Positions 34,433 through 42,890 of a stretch of DNA of 64,000 bases are shown one piece after another. Both the position numbers and the translations under genes were made by a program. The notes under the pieces were generated by a model. The model saw nothing but the letters and a program-made list of their open reading frames with translations. It had not been told where the DNA came from and made no database searches. Location of the stretch: the NCBI GenBank assembly GCA_050729835.1, contig JBOHLS010000001.1:124001-188000 (forward strand), given 5' to 3'. The stretch's first letter is position 1, and each line of letters begins with the position of its first letter. The DNA comes from REEB95 sp050729835 (lineage in GTDB: Bacteria > Pseudomonadota > Alphaproteobacteria > ATCC43930 > CGMCC-115725).

Positions 34433-35755
34433 TTAACCGTGATCGTAGGCACGCTCGCCGTGGGTCGCGAGGTCGAGCCCGTCGCTTTCCTCTTCGACGC
34501 TGACGCGCAATCCGGTGACGGCCGCCAACAGCTTGACGATGGCGAAGGTCGCGACCGCTGACCATGCGGCGGCAACCGCGACGCCGATCGCTTGCGCCGC
34601 GATTTGACGGCCGAGATTCATGCCCGGTCCGTAACCGACGCCGCCCAAGACAGGCGCCGCCAAGGCTGCGACCAGGAGCGCGCCCACCATGCCGCCGACG
34701 CCGTGCACGGCGAAGACGTCGAGCGAATCGTCAACCCGCAGCCGTTGCTTGACGAAGCCGGTGACATGGAAGCAGACCGCGCCGGCGACAACGCCGATGA
34801 TCAGCGCGCCCAAAGGTCCGACATAGCCCGACGCCGGCGTGATTGTCGCCAAGCCGGCGATCGCGCCGGTGACCAGGCCGATTGAGGTCGGCTTACCCAC
34901 GCGCAGCCATTCGATGGCCATCCAGGTCAGCGAGGCGGCAGCGGCGGCGAATTGCGTCGCCAGGATCGCCGCAGCCGCCGAGCCGTCGGCGGCCAAGGCG
35001 CTGCCGCCGTTGAAGCCGAACCACCCGAACCACAGCATGCCGCCGCCGGCCATGGTCAACCCCGGGCTGTGCGGCGGAATCAAGCTGTGCGGAAAGCCAC
35101 GCCGGGCGCCGATCATGACGGCGGCGACCAGGGCCGAGATTCCCGCCGTGGTATGAACGACAATCCCGCCGGCGAAATCGATCACACCGTGCTGTGCCAG
35201 CCAGCCGCCGCCCCAGACCCAATGCGCCACCGGCAGATAGACGATCGTCACCCAAAGCACGGTGAAGCCGATGACAAAGCCGAAGCGCACGCGCTCGGCG
35301 AAAGCGCCGATGATAAGGGCCGGCGTGATCACGGCGAAAGTCAGTTGGAACAGGACGAAGGCATATTCGGGAATGCGCGGCTGATGAATCGCGTGCGCGA
35401 CGCCGGCAAAAAAGCACTTGCCGAGGCCGCCAAGCAGCGCGCCGCCGTCGCCGAAAGCCAGGCTATAGCCGTAGAGCAGCCAGATCACCGAAACTAGGCT
35501 GCAAATCACGAAGCAATGCATGAACACGGACAGGAGATTCCGTGCGCGGACCAGGCCGCCATAGAACAGGCCCAGCCCGGGCAGAGTCATGAACAGGACC
35601 AGCGCCGAAGCGGCCAGAACCCAGGCGGTATTGCCATGATCGATGGTATTCGTCTCGGCGGCATAGGCCGGCGTCGCGACAGCCAGCAGCGCGGTTGCGA
35701 TCGCAGGCAACGAAAAGGCAAGGCGGCGACGGGCCGCGACGACGCTGTGGTGCAT
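34433..35755 (-). CDS. amtB: Ammonium transporter (Amt/Rh family)
   Basis: Inner-membrane channel for ammonium uptake. An N-terminal signal peptide (SLPAIATALLAVATPAYA-AE) precedes 11 or so helices. It has the family motifs GLGLFYGGLVRARN, FQLTFAVITPALIIGAFAER, FAGGIVVHTTAGISALVAA and DDSLDVFAVHGVGGMVGALL, with the pore histidines in the last two. ATG 35755 has a GGGGGGA ribosome site. The expected partner glnK is not beside it. A possible sigma-54 promoter lies about 57 bp upstream, which would suit NtrC-type nitrogen control. Confidence 0.94.
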   Translation of the reverse strand: MHHSVVAARRRLAFSLPAIATALLAVATPAYAAETNTIDHGNTAWVLAASALVLFMTLPGLGLFYGGLVRARNLLSVFMHCFVICSLVSVIWLLYGYSLAFGDGGALLGGLGKCFFAGVAHAIHQPRIPEYAFVLFQLTFAVITPALIIGAFAERVRFGFVIGFTVLWVTIVYLPVAHWVWGGGWLAQHGVIDFAGGIVVHTTAGISALVAAVMIGARRGFPHSLIPPHSPGLTMAGGGMLWFGWFGFNGGSALAADGSAAAAILATQFAAAAASLTWMAIEWLRVGKPTSIGLVTGAIAGLATITPASGYVGPLGALIIGVVAGAVCFHVTGFVKQRLRVDDSLDVFAVHGVGGMVGALLVAALAAPVLGGVGYGPGMNLGRQIAAQAIGVAVAAAWSAVATFAIVKLLAAVTGLRVSVEEESDGLDLATHGERAYDHG

Positions 35756-35811
35756 AAATCCCCCCAGTTTTTGCCGGAGGAGCACCCCCGGAGCGATTGC
35801 TCAATTTTCGC

Positions 35812-35826
35812 GCATTGCCACTGCCA
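35812..35826 (-). promoter_or_regulatory. Possible sigma-54 (-24/-12) promoter of amtB
   Basis: On the minus strand the sequence reads TGGCAGTGGCAATGC, with GG and GC separated by exactly ten bases as required for sigma-54. The -24 part is close to consensus (TGGCA); the -12 part is ATGC rather than TTGC. It would start transcription about 45 bases before the amtB ATG. Ammonium transporter genes are often sigma-54/NtrC dependent. No upstream NtrC site was identified. Confidence 0.42.
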
Positions 35827-35895
35827 TCACAATGTGTAACGGGTAGATTTGCACATGAAAGGAGCAATGAGTCGCAGACGTTGTGGTGTCGACGC

Positions 35896-36360
35896 TCACC
35901 CGTTCCCGATCCGGTCGAGCAGGCCCTGAAGGATATAGGCTGCGGCGGCGCGATCGATGATTTGCGCGCGCCGGCGCCGCGACAGATCGCCTTCGATCAT
36001 GCCGCGCTCGACGGCGGCGGTGGACAGCCGCTCGTCCCAGAACGCCAGCGGTAGGTCGATGACGGCGAGTAGGTTGTCGGCGAACTGCCGCACGCCCTGA
36101 ACGCGCGGCGTCGGTTTGCCGTCGAGACCCAGCGGCAGGCCGACGACCAGCCCGCCGACGCCGTGCTTTTCCACTTCGTGGACGATGCGCCGGGCGTCGT
36201 CGCGGAAGCGCGTGCGCCGGATGGTGCCGAGCGGCGAAGCGATGATCTGCCGCGTATCGCTCAACGCCAGGCCGATGGTCTTGGTGCCGACGTCCAGACC
36301 GAGCAGCCGCGCACCCGGCTTGAGCAGGGCCTTGAGGTCGGTCGGGTTGCAGATCGGCAT
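35896..36360 (-). CDS. ruvX: Holliday junction resolvase-like RuvX/YqgF
   Basis: RNase H-fold protein implicated in 16S pre-rRNA 5' processing and in Holliday junction resolution. It has LLGLDVGTKTIGLALSD with the first catalytic aspartate, GLPLGLDG, FWDERLSTAAVERGM and RAAAAYILQGLLD with the last aspartate upstream. It is 154 residues. ATG 36360 gives the usual N-terminus. Divergent from gatC, an arrangement common in alphaproteobacteria. Confidence 0.93.
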   Translation of the reverse strand: MPICNPTDLKALLKPGARLLGLDVGTKTIGLALSDTRQIIASPLGTIRRTRFRDDARRIVHEVEKHGVGGLVVGLPLGLDGKPTPRVQGVRQFADNLLAVIDLPLAFWDERLSTAAVERGMIEGDLSRRRRAQIIDRAAAAYILQGLLDRIGNG

Positions 36361-36408
36361 GTCGGGTGGTAGTACCGGCTTTCGCGAAGCCGAGGAGACA
36401 TCTACTCC

Positions 36409-36696
36409 ATGGCGCTGGACAAGGCTACCGTCGCGCGGATTGCCGCGCTGGCGCGCATCAAGGTGCCCGACGCCGAGCTCGACGCTTTGGCGGGCGAGCT
36501 GTCGAAAATCCTGACCTGGATCGAACAGCTCGACGCCGTCGACGTCGCCGGCGTCGAGCCGATGACGGCGATGACGCATGCGCGGCCGCCGCTGCGCGAA
36601 GACAAGGTCGACGACGGCGGCATCCGCGACAACATTCTGGCCAACGCGCCCGAAACCACGAACGGCTTCTTTGTCGTGCCCAAGGTGGTCGAGTGA
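36409..36696 (+). CDS. gatC: Asp-tRNA(Asn)/Glu-tRNA(Gln) amidotransferase subunit C
   Basis: Small subunit of the GatCAB complex that converts mischarged Glu-tRNA(Gln) or Asp-tRNA(Asn) to the correct amide form. At 95 residues it shows the family pattern: VARIAALARIKVPDAELDALAGELSKILTWIEQLDAVD, then MTHARPPLREDKVDDG and the C-terminal FFVVPKVVE. GGAGA precedes ATG. Its stop overlaps the gatA GTG start (GTGA). Confidence 0.95.
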   Translation: MALDKATVARIAALARIKVPDAELDALAGELSKILTWIEQLDAVDVAGVEPMTAMTHARPPLREDKVDDGGIRDNILANAPETTNGFFVVPKVVE

Positions 36697-38171
36697 GCCT
36701 GACGGGATTGACGATCGGCCAGGCGCGCGACCAACTGCGGCGCAAGGCGTTCACGGCGCATGAATTGGCCGAGGCCTATATCAAGGCGATGGCGGCGGCG
36801 CGGCCGCTCAAGGCCTATCTGGTCGAGACGCCGGAGCGCGCCTTAGCGGCGGCGCAGCAATCCGATGCCCGGCTACAAAAGGGCGCGGCGTTGCCGCTCG
36901 ATGGCGTGCCCATCGCAGTGAAAGACCTCTTCTGCACCGCAGGCGTCGAGACCACGGCGGCGTCGAAAATCCTCGCTGGCTTCGTGCCGCCTTATGAATC
37001 AACGGTGACTGCGAATCTCTGGCGCAACGGCGCGCTCATGCTCGGCAAGGTCAATCTCGACGAATTCGCCATGGGCTCGGCGACGATCACCAGCGCGCGC
37101 GGCCCGACCGAGAACCCGTGGCGGCGGCGCGGCGACAACCGGCCGCTGGTGCCCGGCGGATCGTCGGGCGGCTCGGCATCAGCGGTGGCGACGCGCGCGG
37201 CGCTGGCGGCGACTGGCACCGACACCGGCGGCTCGATCCGCCAGCCGGCGAGCTTCTGCGGCATCGTCGGCTTGAAGCCGACTTACGGCCGCTGCTCGCG
37301 CTGGGGCATCGTCGCCTTCGCCTCGTCACTCGATCAGGCGGGCCCGATGACGCGCGACGTACGCGACGCCGCGATCATGCTCCAGGCGATGGCTGGCCAC
37401 GATCCCAAGGATGCGACGTCGGCGCCCCTGTCGGTGCCGGATTTCGAGGCCGTGGTCGGGCAATCGATCAAGGGCCTGCGCATCGGCATTCCCAAGGAGT
37501 ATCGCCTCGATGGCATGCCGAAGGAGATCGAGACGCTCTGGCAACGCGGCATCGACTGGCTGAAGGCGGCGGGCGCGACCCCGGTCGACATCAACCTGAA
37601 GATGACCCGCTACGCGCTCGCAACCTATTACATCATCGCGCCGGCCGAGGCCTCGTCCAACCTCGCGCGCTACGACGGCGTGCGCTTCGGTCTGCGCGTT
37701 CCGGGCGAGACGCTCGAAGCGATGTACAAAAACACGCGCGGCCGGGGCTTCGGCGCCGAGGTCCGGCGTCGCGTGCTCATCGGCACCTATGTTCTGTCGG
37801 CCGGTTATTACGACGCCTATTATCTCAAGGCGCAGAAGGTGCGGACGCTGATCGCGCGCGATTTCGACGAAGCCTTCAAGATCTGCGACGCCATGCTGAC
37901 GCCGACCGCGCCCTCGGCGGCGTTTGCCATCGGCGAGAAGCAGGACGATCCGATTGCTATGTACCTGAACGACGTCTTCACCGTGCCGATCAACCTGGCG
38001 GGATTGCCGGGCATCTCGGTTCCGGCGGGCTTGTCGCAGGACGGCTTGCCGCTGGGCCTGCAAGTGATCGGCAAGGCGTTCGACGAGGAAACCGTGCTGC
38101 GCGTTGCGGCGGTGCTTGAGGATGCCGCCAAGTTCCATGTCGTGCCGGCTTTCGTTGCGGGGGCGGCATGA
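36693..38171 (+). CDS. gatA: Asp-tRNA(Asn)/Glu-tRNA(Gln) amidotransferase subunit A
   Basis: Glutaminase subunit of GatCAB, an amidase-signature enzyme of 492 residues. The catalytic Ser-cisSer-Lys triad is visible in DGVPIAVKDLF (Lys) and PGGSSGGSASAVA / TGGSIRQPA (the serines). GTG 36693 overlaps the gatC stop; the longer upstream frame is a gatC shadow. The stop overlaps gatB as ATGA, so all three subunits are translationally coupled. Confidence 0.96.
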   Translation: MSLTGLTIGQARDQLRRKAFTAHELAEAYIKAMAAARPLKAYLVETPERALAAAQQSDARLQKGAALPLDGVPIAVKDLFCTAGVETTAASKILAGFVPPYESTVTANLWRNGALMLGKVNLDEFAMGSATITSARGPTENPWRRRGDNRPLVPGGSSGGSASAVATRAALAATGTDTGGSIRQPASFCGIVGLKPTYGRCSRWGIVAFASSLDQAGPMTRDVRDAAIMLQAMAGHDPKDATSAPLSVPDFEAVVGQSIKGLRIGIPKEYRLDGMPKEIETLWQRGIDWLKAAGATPVDINLKMTRYALATYYIIAPAEASSNLARYDGVRFGLRVPGETLEAMYKNTRGRGFGAEVRRRVLIGTYVLSAGYYDAYYLKAQKVRTLIARDFDEAFKICDAMLTPTAPSAAFAIGEKQDDPIAMYLNDVFTVPINLAGLPGISVPAGLSQDGLPLGLQVIGKAFDEETVLRVAAVLEDAAKFHVVPAFVAGAA

Positions 38172-39622
38172 GCGGCTTGGTCAAGGGCCGGACCGGCGAA
38201 TGGGAGGTCGTGATCGGCCTCGAGGTCCATGCCCAGGTTATCTCCAAGGCCAAGCTGTTTTCGGGCGCGGCGACTGATTTCGGCGCCGAGCCGAACACCC
38301 AGGTCTCGACCGTCGATGCGGCGTTTCCCGGCATGCTGCCGGTGCTCAACCGCTTCTGCGTCGAGCAGGCGGTCAAGACCGGCCTTGGCCTCGACGCGCA
38401 GATCAATCTCCATTCGGTCTTCGACCGAAAGAATTATTTCTATCCGGACCTGCCGGCCGGCTATCAGATCTCGCAATTCTCCCGGCCGATTGTCGGCAAG
38501 GGCAAGATCGCGCTCGACATGCCGGACGGTGCGGCTCGCGAAATCGGCATCACGCGGCTGCATTTGGAGCAGGACGCCGGCAAAAGCCTGCACGACCAGC
38601 ATCCGTCCAAGACCTATGTTGATCTCAATCGCGCTGGTGTCGCTCTGATGGAGATCGTCTCGGAGCCCGATCTGCGCACCGCCGAGGAGGCCGGCGTCTA
38701 TCTGCGCAAGCTTCGCGCAATCCTGCGTTATCTCGGCACCTGCGACGCCAACATGGAGGAGGGTAATCTGCGTTGCGATTGCAACGTCTCGGTGCGCAAG
38801 CCCGGCGGCACTCTCGGCACGCGCTGCGAGATCAAGAATGTCAACTCCATCCGCTTCGTCATGCAGGCGATCGAATACGAAGCGCTGCGGCAGATAGAGG
38901 TGATCGAGGAGGGCAGGACCGTCACGCAGGAAACGCGCCTGTTCGACAGCGGCAAGGGCGTGACGCGCTCGATGCGCAGCAAGGAGGAGTCGCACGACTA
39001 CCGTTATTTCCCCGATCCTGACCTGCTGCCAGTGACGCTCGACCCGGCGTGGCTGGCGAAGCTCAAGACCGATCTGCCCGAGCTGCCAGACGCCAAGAAG
39101 GCGCGCTTCATGCGCGACTACAAGCTTTCGGCCTACGACGCCGGCTTGCTCGTCGGCGAGCGCGAAAACGCGGAATTCTTCGAGGCCGTGGCGAAGGGCC
39201 GGGACGCCAAGCTGGCCGCGAACTGGATGACGGTCGAGTTGTTCGGCGCGCTCAACAAGCTGGGCAAGACAATTGCGCAATCGCCGGTCAGCGCCAAAGG
39301 CCTTGGCGAACTGATTGACCTCATCGCCGATGGCACGCTGTCGGGCCGCCTCGCCAAGGACGTCTTTGCCGAGATGATCGCCAGTGGCAAGGCCGCGCGC
39401 ACCATCGTCTCCGAGACGGGCTTGAAGCAGGTGACCGACACCGGCGCGATCGAAGCGGCGATCGGCGCAGTGCTGGCGAAAGAGCCCGACAGGGTCGCGG
39501 ATTACCGCGCCGGCAAGGAAAAGCTGCTCGCCTATTTCGTCGGCCAGGTGATGAAGGCGACCCAGGGCAAGGCCAATCCGGCCTTGGTCAACGAATTGCT
39601 GAAGAAAAAGCTCGCCGGCTGA
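38168..39622 (+). CDS. gatB: Asp-tRNA(Asn)/Glu-tRNA(Gln) amidotransferase subunit B
   Basis: tRNA-binding and kinase-like subunit of GatCAB, 484 residues. It has WEVVIGLEVHAQV at the N-terminus, the DRKNYFYPDLPAGYQISQF motif, the HDYRYFPDPDLLPV segment, and a C-terminal YqeY-like helical domain ending PALVNELLKKKL. It is the last gene of gatCAB; manC converges on it 11 bp downstream with no clear terminator between. Confidence 0.96.
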   Translation: MSGLVKGRTGEWEVVIGLEVHAQVISKAKLFSGAATDFGAEPNTQVSTVDAAFPGMLPVLNRFCVEQAVKTGLGLDAQINLHSVFDRKNYFYPDLPAGYQISQFSRPIVGKGKIALDMPDGAAREIGITRLHLEQDAGKSLHDQHPSKTYVDLNRAGVALMEIVSEPDLRTAEEAGVYLRKLRAILRYLGTCDANMEEGNLRCDCNVSVRKPGGTLGTRCEIKNVNSIRFVMQAIEYEALRQIEVIEEGRTVTQETRLFDSGKGVTRSMRSKEESHDYRYFPDPDLLPVTLDPAWLAKLKTDLPELPDAKKARFMRDYKLSAYDAGLLVGERENAEFFEAVAKGRDAKLAANWMTVELFGALNKLGKTIAQSPVSAKGLGELIDLIADGTLSGRLAKDVFAEMIASGKAARTIVSETGLKQVTDTGAIEAAIGAVLAKEPDRVADYRAGKEKLLAYFVGQVMKATQGKANPALVNELLKKKLAG

Positions 39623-39632
39623 TCGCGGCTAC

Positions 39633-41081
39633 TTATTCGATGCGGCCGTAGGTGTCCTCGATGCGGACGATATCGTCCTCGCCGAGATAGCTGCCGGATT
39701 GCACCTCGATCAGGTGCAGCGGAATCTTGCCCGGGTTTTCGAGGCGGTGGACGGTGCCCGTCGGGATGTAGGTCGACTGGTCCTCGTAGAGGATCGTTTC
39801 CTCGTTGTCGCGCGTGACCTTGGCGGTACCCGCGACGATCACCCAGTGTTCGGCGCGGTGATGGTGCTTCTGCAGGCTCAGCTTGGCGCCCGGCTTCACC
39901 ATAATGTGCTTGACTTGGACGCGTTCGCCGGCGTGGATCGAGCGATAGGTGCCCCACGGCCGATGGACCAGCGGATGCGCCTTGAGTTCGGCGCGGCTGG
40001 CGTGCTCGAGACGGGCAACCAGCTGCTTGATGTCCTGGGCACGGTCGCGTTTCGCCACCATGACCACGTCCGAGGTCACGACGACGACGAGATCCTCGAC
40101 GCCGAGCACGGCGAGCAGGCCGCTGTCGGCCCGCAACAGGTTGTTGCGCGAATCCTCGACCACCACGTCGCCGGTGGCGAGGTTGCCGGCGTTGTCCTTG
40201 CGGCCGATCTGCCAGAGCGCATCCCAGGTGCCGACGTCGCTCCAACCCATCTCGGTCGGCACGACCGCGGCGAGCGGCGTATGCTCCATCACCGCGTAGT
40301 CGATGGAGACGTTTTCGGCCGTGGCGAACTCGTCCTTGTCGAGCCGGACGAAATCGAGGTCGCGCTTCGCCTTGGCCACGGCGGCGCGGCAGGCTTCGAG
40401 CAGCGCGGGCTTCAGCCGCTCCAGCTCCCGCAGATAGAGCGCGGCCGGCAGCAGGAAGATGCCGCTGTTCCACGAATAGTCGCCGGACTCGACATAGGAT
40501 TTCGCGCGCGCCGTGTTGGGCTTCTCGACGAAGCCGGCGACCTCGAACGCGCCGGCGATGCCGTCGAGCGTCAACCCGCGCCGGATATAGCCGTAGCCGG
40601 TTTCCGGCTTGGTCGCCTTGATCCCGAAGGTCACGAGACGGCCCAGGCGCGCGGCCGCCGCCGCACGGTCGATCGCGGCGAGGAAGGCTTCGCGATCGGC
40701 AATGACGTGGTCGGACGGCATCACCAGCAAGAACGTATCGGGCGCTTCCGGCGCCAGCGTCAGCGCCGCCACGGCGACCGCGGGCGCCGTGTTGCGGCCG
40801 ATCGGTTCGAGCAGGATGGCGCTGGGCTCGACGCCGGCGACGCGCAGCTGCTCGGCGACGATGAAGCGATGCTCGTCGTTCGACACGATCAGCGGCGCGG
40901 CAAAGCGCGCGCGATCGGCGACGCGCATCGCCGTCTCTTGCAACAACGAGTGCTCGGAGACGAGAGGCAGAAGCTGTTTCGGGTAAAGCGTGCGTGACAA
41001 CGGCCACAGGCGCGTGCCGGAGCCGCCCGAGAGGATCACCGGATGAATTGCGCCGTTCTGCACTGTGTGGGTCGGCGGCAT
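39633..41081 (-). CDS. manC: Mannose-1-phosphate guanylyltransferase/mannose-6-phosphate isomerase
   Basis: Bifunctional enzyme supplying GDP-mannose for exopolysaccharide or lipopolysaccharide. The N-terminal nucleotidyltransferase domain starts PVILSGGSGTRLWPLSR and contains the FVEKPN motif (GFVEKPNTARAKSYVESGDYSWNSGIF). The C-terminal cupin isomerase domain (WGTYRSIHAGERVQVKHIMVKPGAKLSLQKHHHRAEHWVIVAGTAKV) carries the metal histidines. It is 482 residues. No other polysaccharide genes are adjacent. Confidence 0.94.
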   Translation of the reverse strand: MPPTHTVQNGAIHPVILSGGSGTRLWPLSRTLYPKQLLPLVSEHSLLQETAMRVADRARFAAPLIVSNDEHRFIVAEQLRVAGVEPSAILLEPIGRNTAPAVAVAALTLAPEAPDTFLLVMPSDHVIADREAFLAAIDRAAAAARLGRLVTFGIKATKPETGYGYIRRGLTLDGIAGAFEVAGFVEKPNTARAKSYVESGDYSWNSGIFLLPAALYLRELERLKPALLEACRAAVAKAKRDLDFVRLDKDEFATAENVSIDYAVMEHTPLAAVVPTEMGWSDVGTWDALWQIGRKDNAGNLATGDVVVEDSRNNLLRADSGLLAVLGVEDLVVVVTSDVVMVAKRDRAQDIKQLVARLEHASRAELKAHPLVHRPWGTYRSIHAGERVQVKHIMVKPGAKLSLQKHHHRAEHWVIVAGTAKVTRDNEETILYEDQSTYIPTGTVHRLENPGKIPLHLIEVQSGSYLGEDDIVRIEDTYGRIE

Positions 41082-41129
41082 GTCCTGATCCTGCGTGACG
41101 CTATTCTAACGGGGCCATCATAGCGGAAA

Positions 41130-41149
41130 ACGCGCCAAAAGCGGCGCGT
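41130..41149 (-). terminator. Probable Rho-independent terminator after the 71-aa gene
   Basis: On the minus strand a perfect 7-bp stem (ACGCGCC/GGCGCGT) with loop GCTTTT is followed by TTTCC. It lies about 88 bp beyond the end of the small minus-strand gene at 41237 and upstream of manC, so it would separate the two transcripts. Confidence 0.45.
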
Positions 41150-41236
41150 CTTGTGACTAATTGGGGACGGTGGCGAGCCGGCGCCGGCCGGGACGGTCGC
41201 CCGGCGCCTGCGAGAAACGGTCGAACCCGCGAGGGC

Positions 41237-41452
41237 TCAGGCGAGGGCGGTACGCGGACGGCCCGGGCGGCGCAACGCGCGCGCGAACGACGCGACGTTG
41301 TCGGCGCCGCGTTCGAGGCACGACAGCTCTTCCTTCGCCCGCTCGAGCACTTGCATGTCGCGGGCGTCTTCGCGGTCTGAGATATCCATGTAGCTGAGCT
41401 TGATCTCGACGAGATCGAGCAACATTTCGATCGAACGTTTCGACAGTCCCAT
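41237..41452 (-). CDS. Small conserved hypothetical protein (71 aa)
   Basis: ATG 41452 is preceded by GGAGGGAG at a good distance, which fixes the start. The product begins GLSKRSIEMLLDLVEIKLSYMD and continues with a charged helical stretch (DREDARDMQVLERAKEELSCLE); the C-terminal 25 residues are basic and look disordered. Similar short proteins occur in alphaproteobacteria but I know no function. It is cytoplasmic by composition. A probable terminator lies downstream. Confidence 0.75.
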   Translation of the reverse strand: MGLSKRSIEMLLDLVEIKLSYMDISDREDARDMQVLERAKEELSCLERGADNVASFARALRRPGRPRTALA

Positions 41453-41674
41453 TTTTTCTCCCTCCACTTTTCAGAAGTCGAAAAACCGACTCCCTAGAAC
41501 ATGCCTCGATGATCGGGCTTTATTCGTTAAAATGCGGTGAATCGAATGCTGTGAAAATCGTGCGAATACTTGGGGTTAATTTCCGTCAACCAAGTGGTGG
41601 AGGCGCCATTTGACACCCTTTGGTGCGGCCTTTAGAACGGCAGGCGCATACGCCGTGAACGACACCACTCTTGC

Positions 41675-41767
41675 GGAGGGGTGGCCGAGTGGCTGAAGGC
41701 GGCGGTTTGCTAAACCGTTATACGGTCAAAAGCCGTATCGTGGGTTCGAATCCCATCCCCTCCGCCA
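41675..41767 (+). tRNA. tRNA-Ser (anticodon GCT)
   Basis: The 7-bp acceptor stem GGAGGGG (41675-41681) pairs with CCCCTCC (41757-41763); G73 is at 41764 and an encoded CCA at 41765-41767. The anticodon GCT at 41709-41711 reads AGC/AGU. A long variable arm (TACGGTCAAAAGCCGTA) marks it as a class II tRNA, and GGTTCGAATCC is the T loop. Confidence 0.97.
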
Positions 41768-41858
41768 CTTTCCCGCTATGATGAACGGCCGGTAACCAAG
41801 GCCGCGCGATCGCCGCTGGCGGGCGAAACGATAAGCGGTATCGGGGGGAGGACGAGGG

Positions 41859-42890
41859 ATGAGCGACCTGTTGCCGACGACGGTCGTCGGAAGTTATCCG
41901 CAGCCGGATTGGCTGATCGACCGCGACAATCTGCGCGGCCGTCTGCCGCCGCGCGTGCGGGCGCGCGAGATCTGGCGCGTCGCCGAGCCCTTTCTCGAGC
42001 AGGCGCAGGACGACGCGACCTTGATCGCGATCCGCGATATGGAGCGCGCCGGCATCGACATCATCACCGACGGCGAAATGCGCCGCGAGAGCTATTCCAA
42101 CCGCCTGGCGACGGCGTTGTCCGGCGTCGACATCGACAAGCCAGGTGCCGCGCTCGATCGCACCGGCCATCCCAATCCGGTGCCGCGGGTGGCTGGGCCG
42201 ATCAAGCGGCTGCGGCCGGTCGAGGTGCGTGACGTGCAGTTCCTGCGCGCCCATACCGACCGCAAGATCAAGATTACGCTGCCCGGGCCATTCACGATGA
42301 CCCAGCAGGCGCAGAACGACTATTACAAGGACGAGGAAGAGCTCGTCATGGCCTATGCGGCAGCGGTCAACGAGGAAGCGAAGGATCTGAAAGCGGCCGG
42401 CGCCGACGTCATCCAACTCGACGAACCTTATCTCCAGGCGCGGCCGGAAAAGGCGAAGAAATACGGCGTCAAGGCGATCAATCGCGCGCTGGCTGGCGTG
42501 CCCGGCCCGACGGCCGTGCATCTCTGCTTCGGCTACGCCCACGTCGTGCATACGCGGCCGTCGGGTTATTCGTTCCTGCCTGAGCTGGCCGATTGCATCG
42601 CGCAACAAGTATCGATTGAGACCGCGCAGTCCAATCTCGATCTTGGCGTGCTCAAGGCGCTCGGCAACAAGCAGATCATCCTCGGTGTGATCGATCTCAA
42701 CGATCCCAAGATCGAGACGCCGGCCACCGTCGCGGCGCGCATCCGCCGCGTCTTCGCGGCCGTTTCGCCGGAAAGGATCGTCGCCGCGCCCGATTGCGGC
42801 ATGAAATACATTCCGCGCGAAACCGCTTTTGCCAAGCTCAAGGCGCTGGCGGACGGCGCGGCGATCGTCCGCCGCGAGTTGCGCGGCTAG
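41859..42890 (+). CDS. MetE C-terminal-like (cobalamin-independent methionine synthase family) protein
   Basis: A 343-residue single-domain TIM-barrel protein of the methionine synthase II family, shorter than full MetE (about 750). It starts TTVVGSYPQPDWL, as MetE C-terminal domains do. Candidate zinc ligands are His and Cys in VHLCFGYAH and Cys in APDCGMKY. Such stand-alone proteins may methylate homocysteine from a corrinoid or other donor, or act on other thiols; the substrate cannot be told. GAGG precedes ATG. Its stop overlaps that of the convergent MFS gene. Confidence 0.85.
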   Translation: MSDLLPTTVVGSYPQPDWLIDRDNLRGRLPPRVRAREIWRVAEPFLEQAQDDATLIAIRDMERAGIDIITDGEMRRESYSNRLATALSGVDIDKPGAALDRTGHPNPVPRVAGPIKRLRPVEVRDVQFLRAHTDRKIKITLPGPFTMTQQAQNDYYKDEEELVMAYAAAVNEEAKDLKAAGADVIQLDEPYLQARPEKAKKYGVKAINRALAGVPGPTAVHLCFGYAHVVHTRPSGYSFLPELADCIAQQVSIETAQSNLDLGVLKALGNKQIILGVIDLNDPKIETPATVAARIRRVFAAVSPERIVAAPDCGMKYIPRETAFAKLKALADGAAIVRRELRG

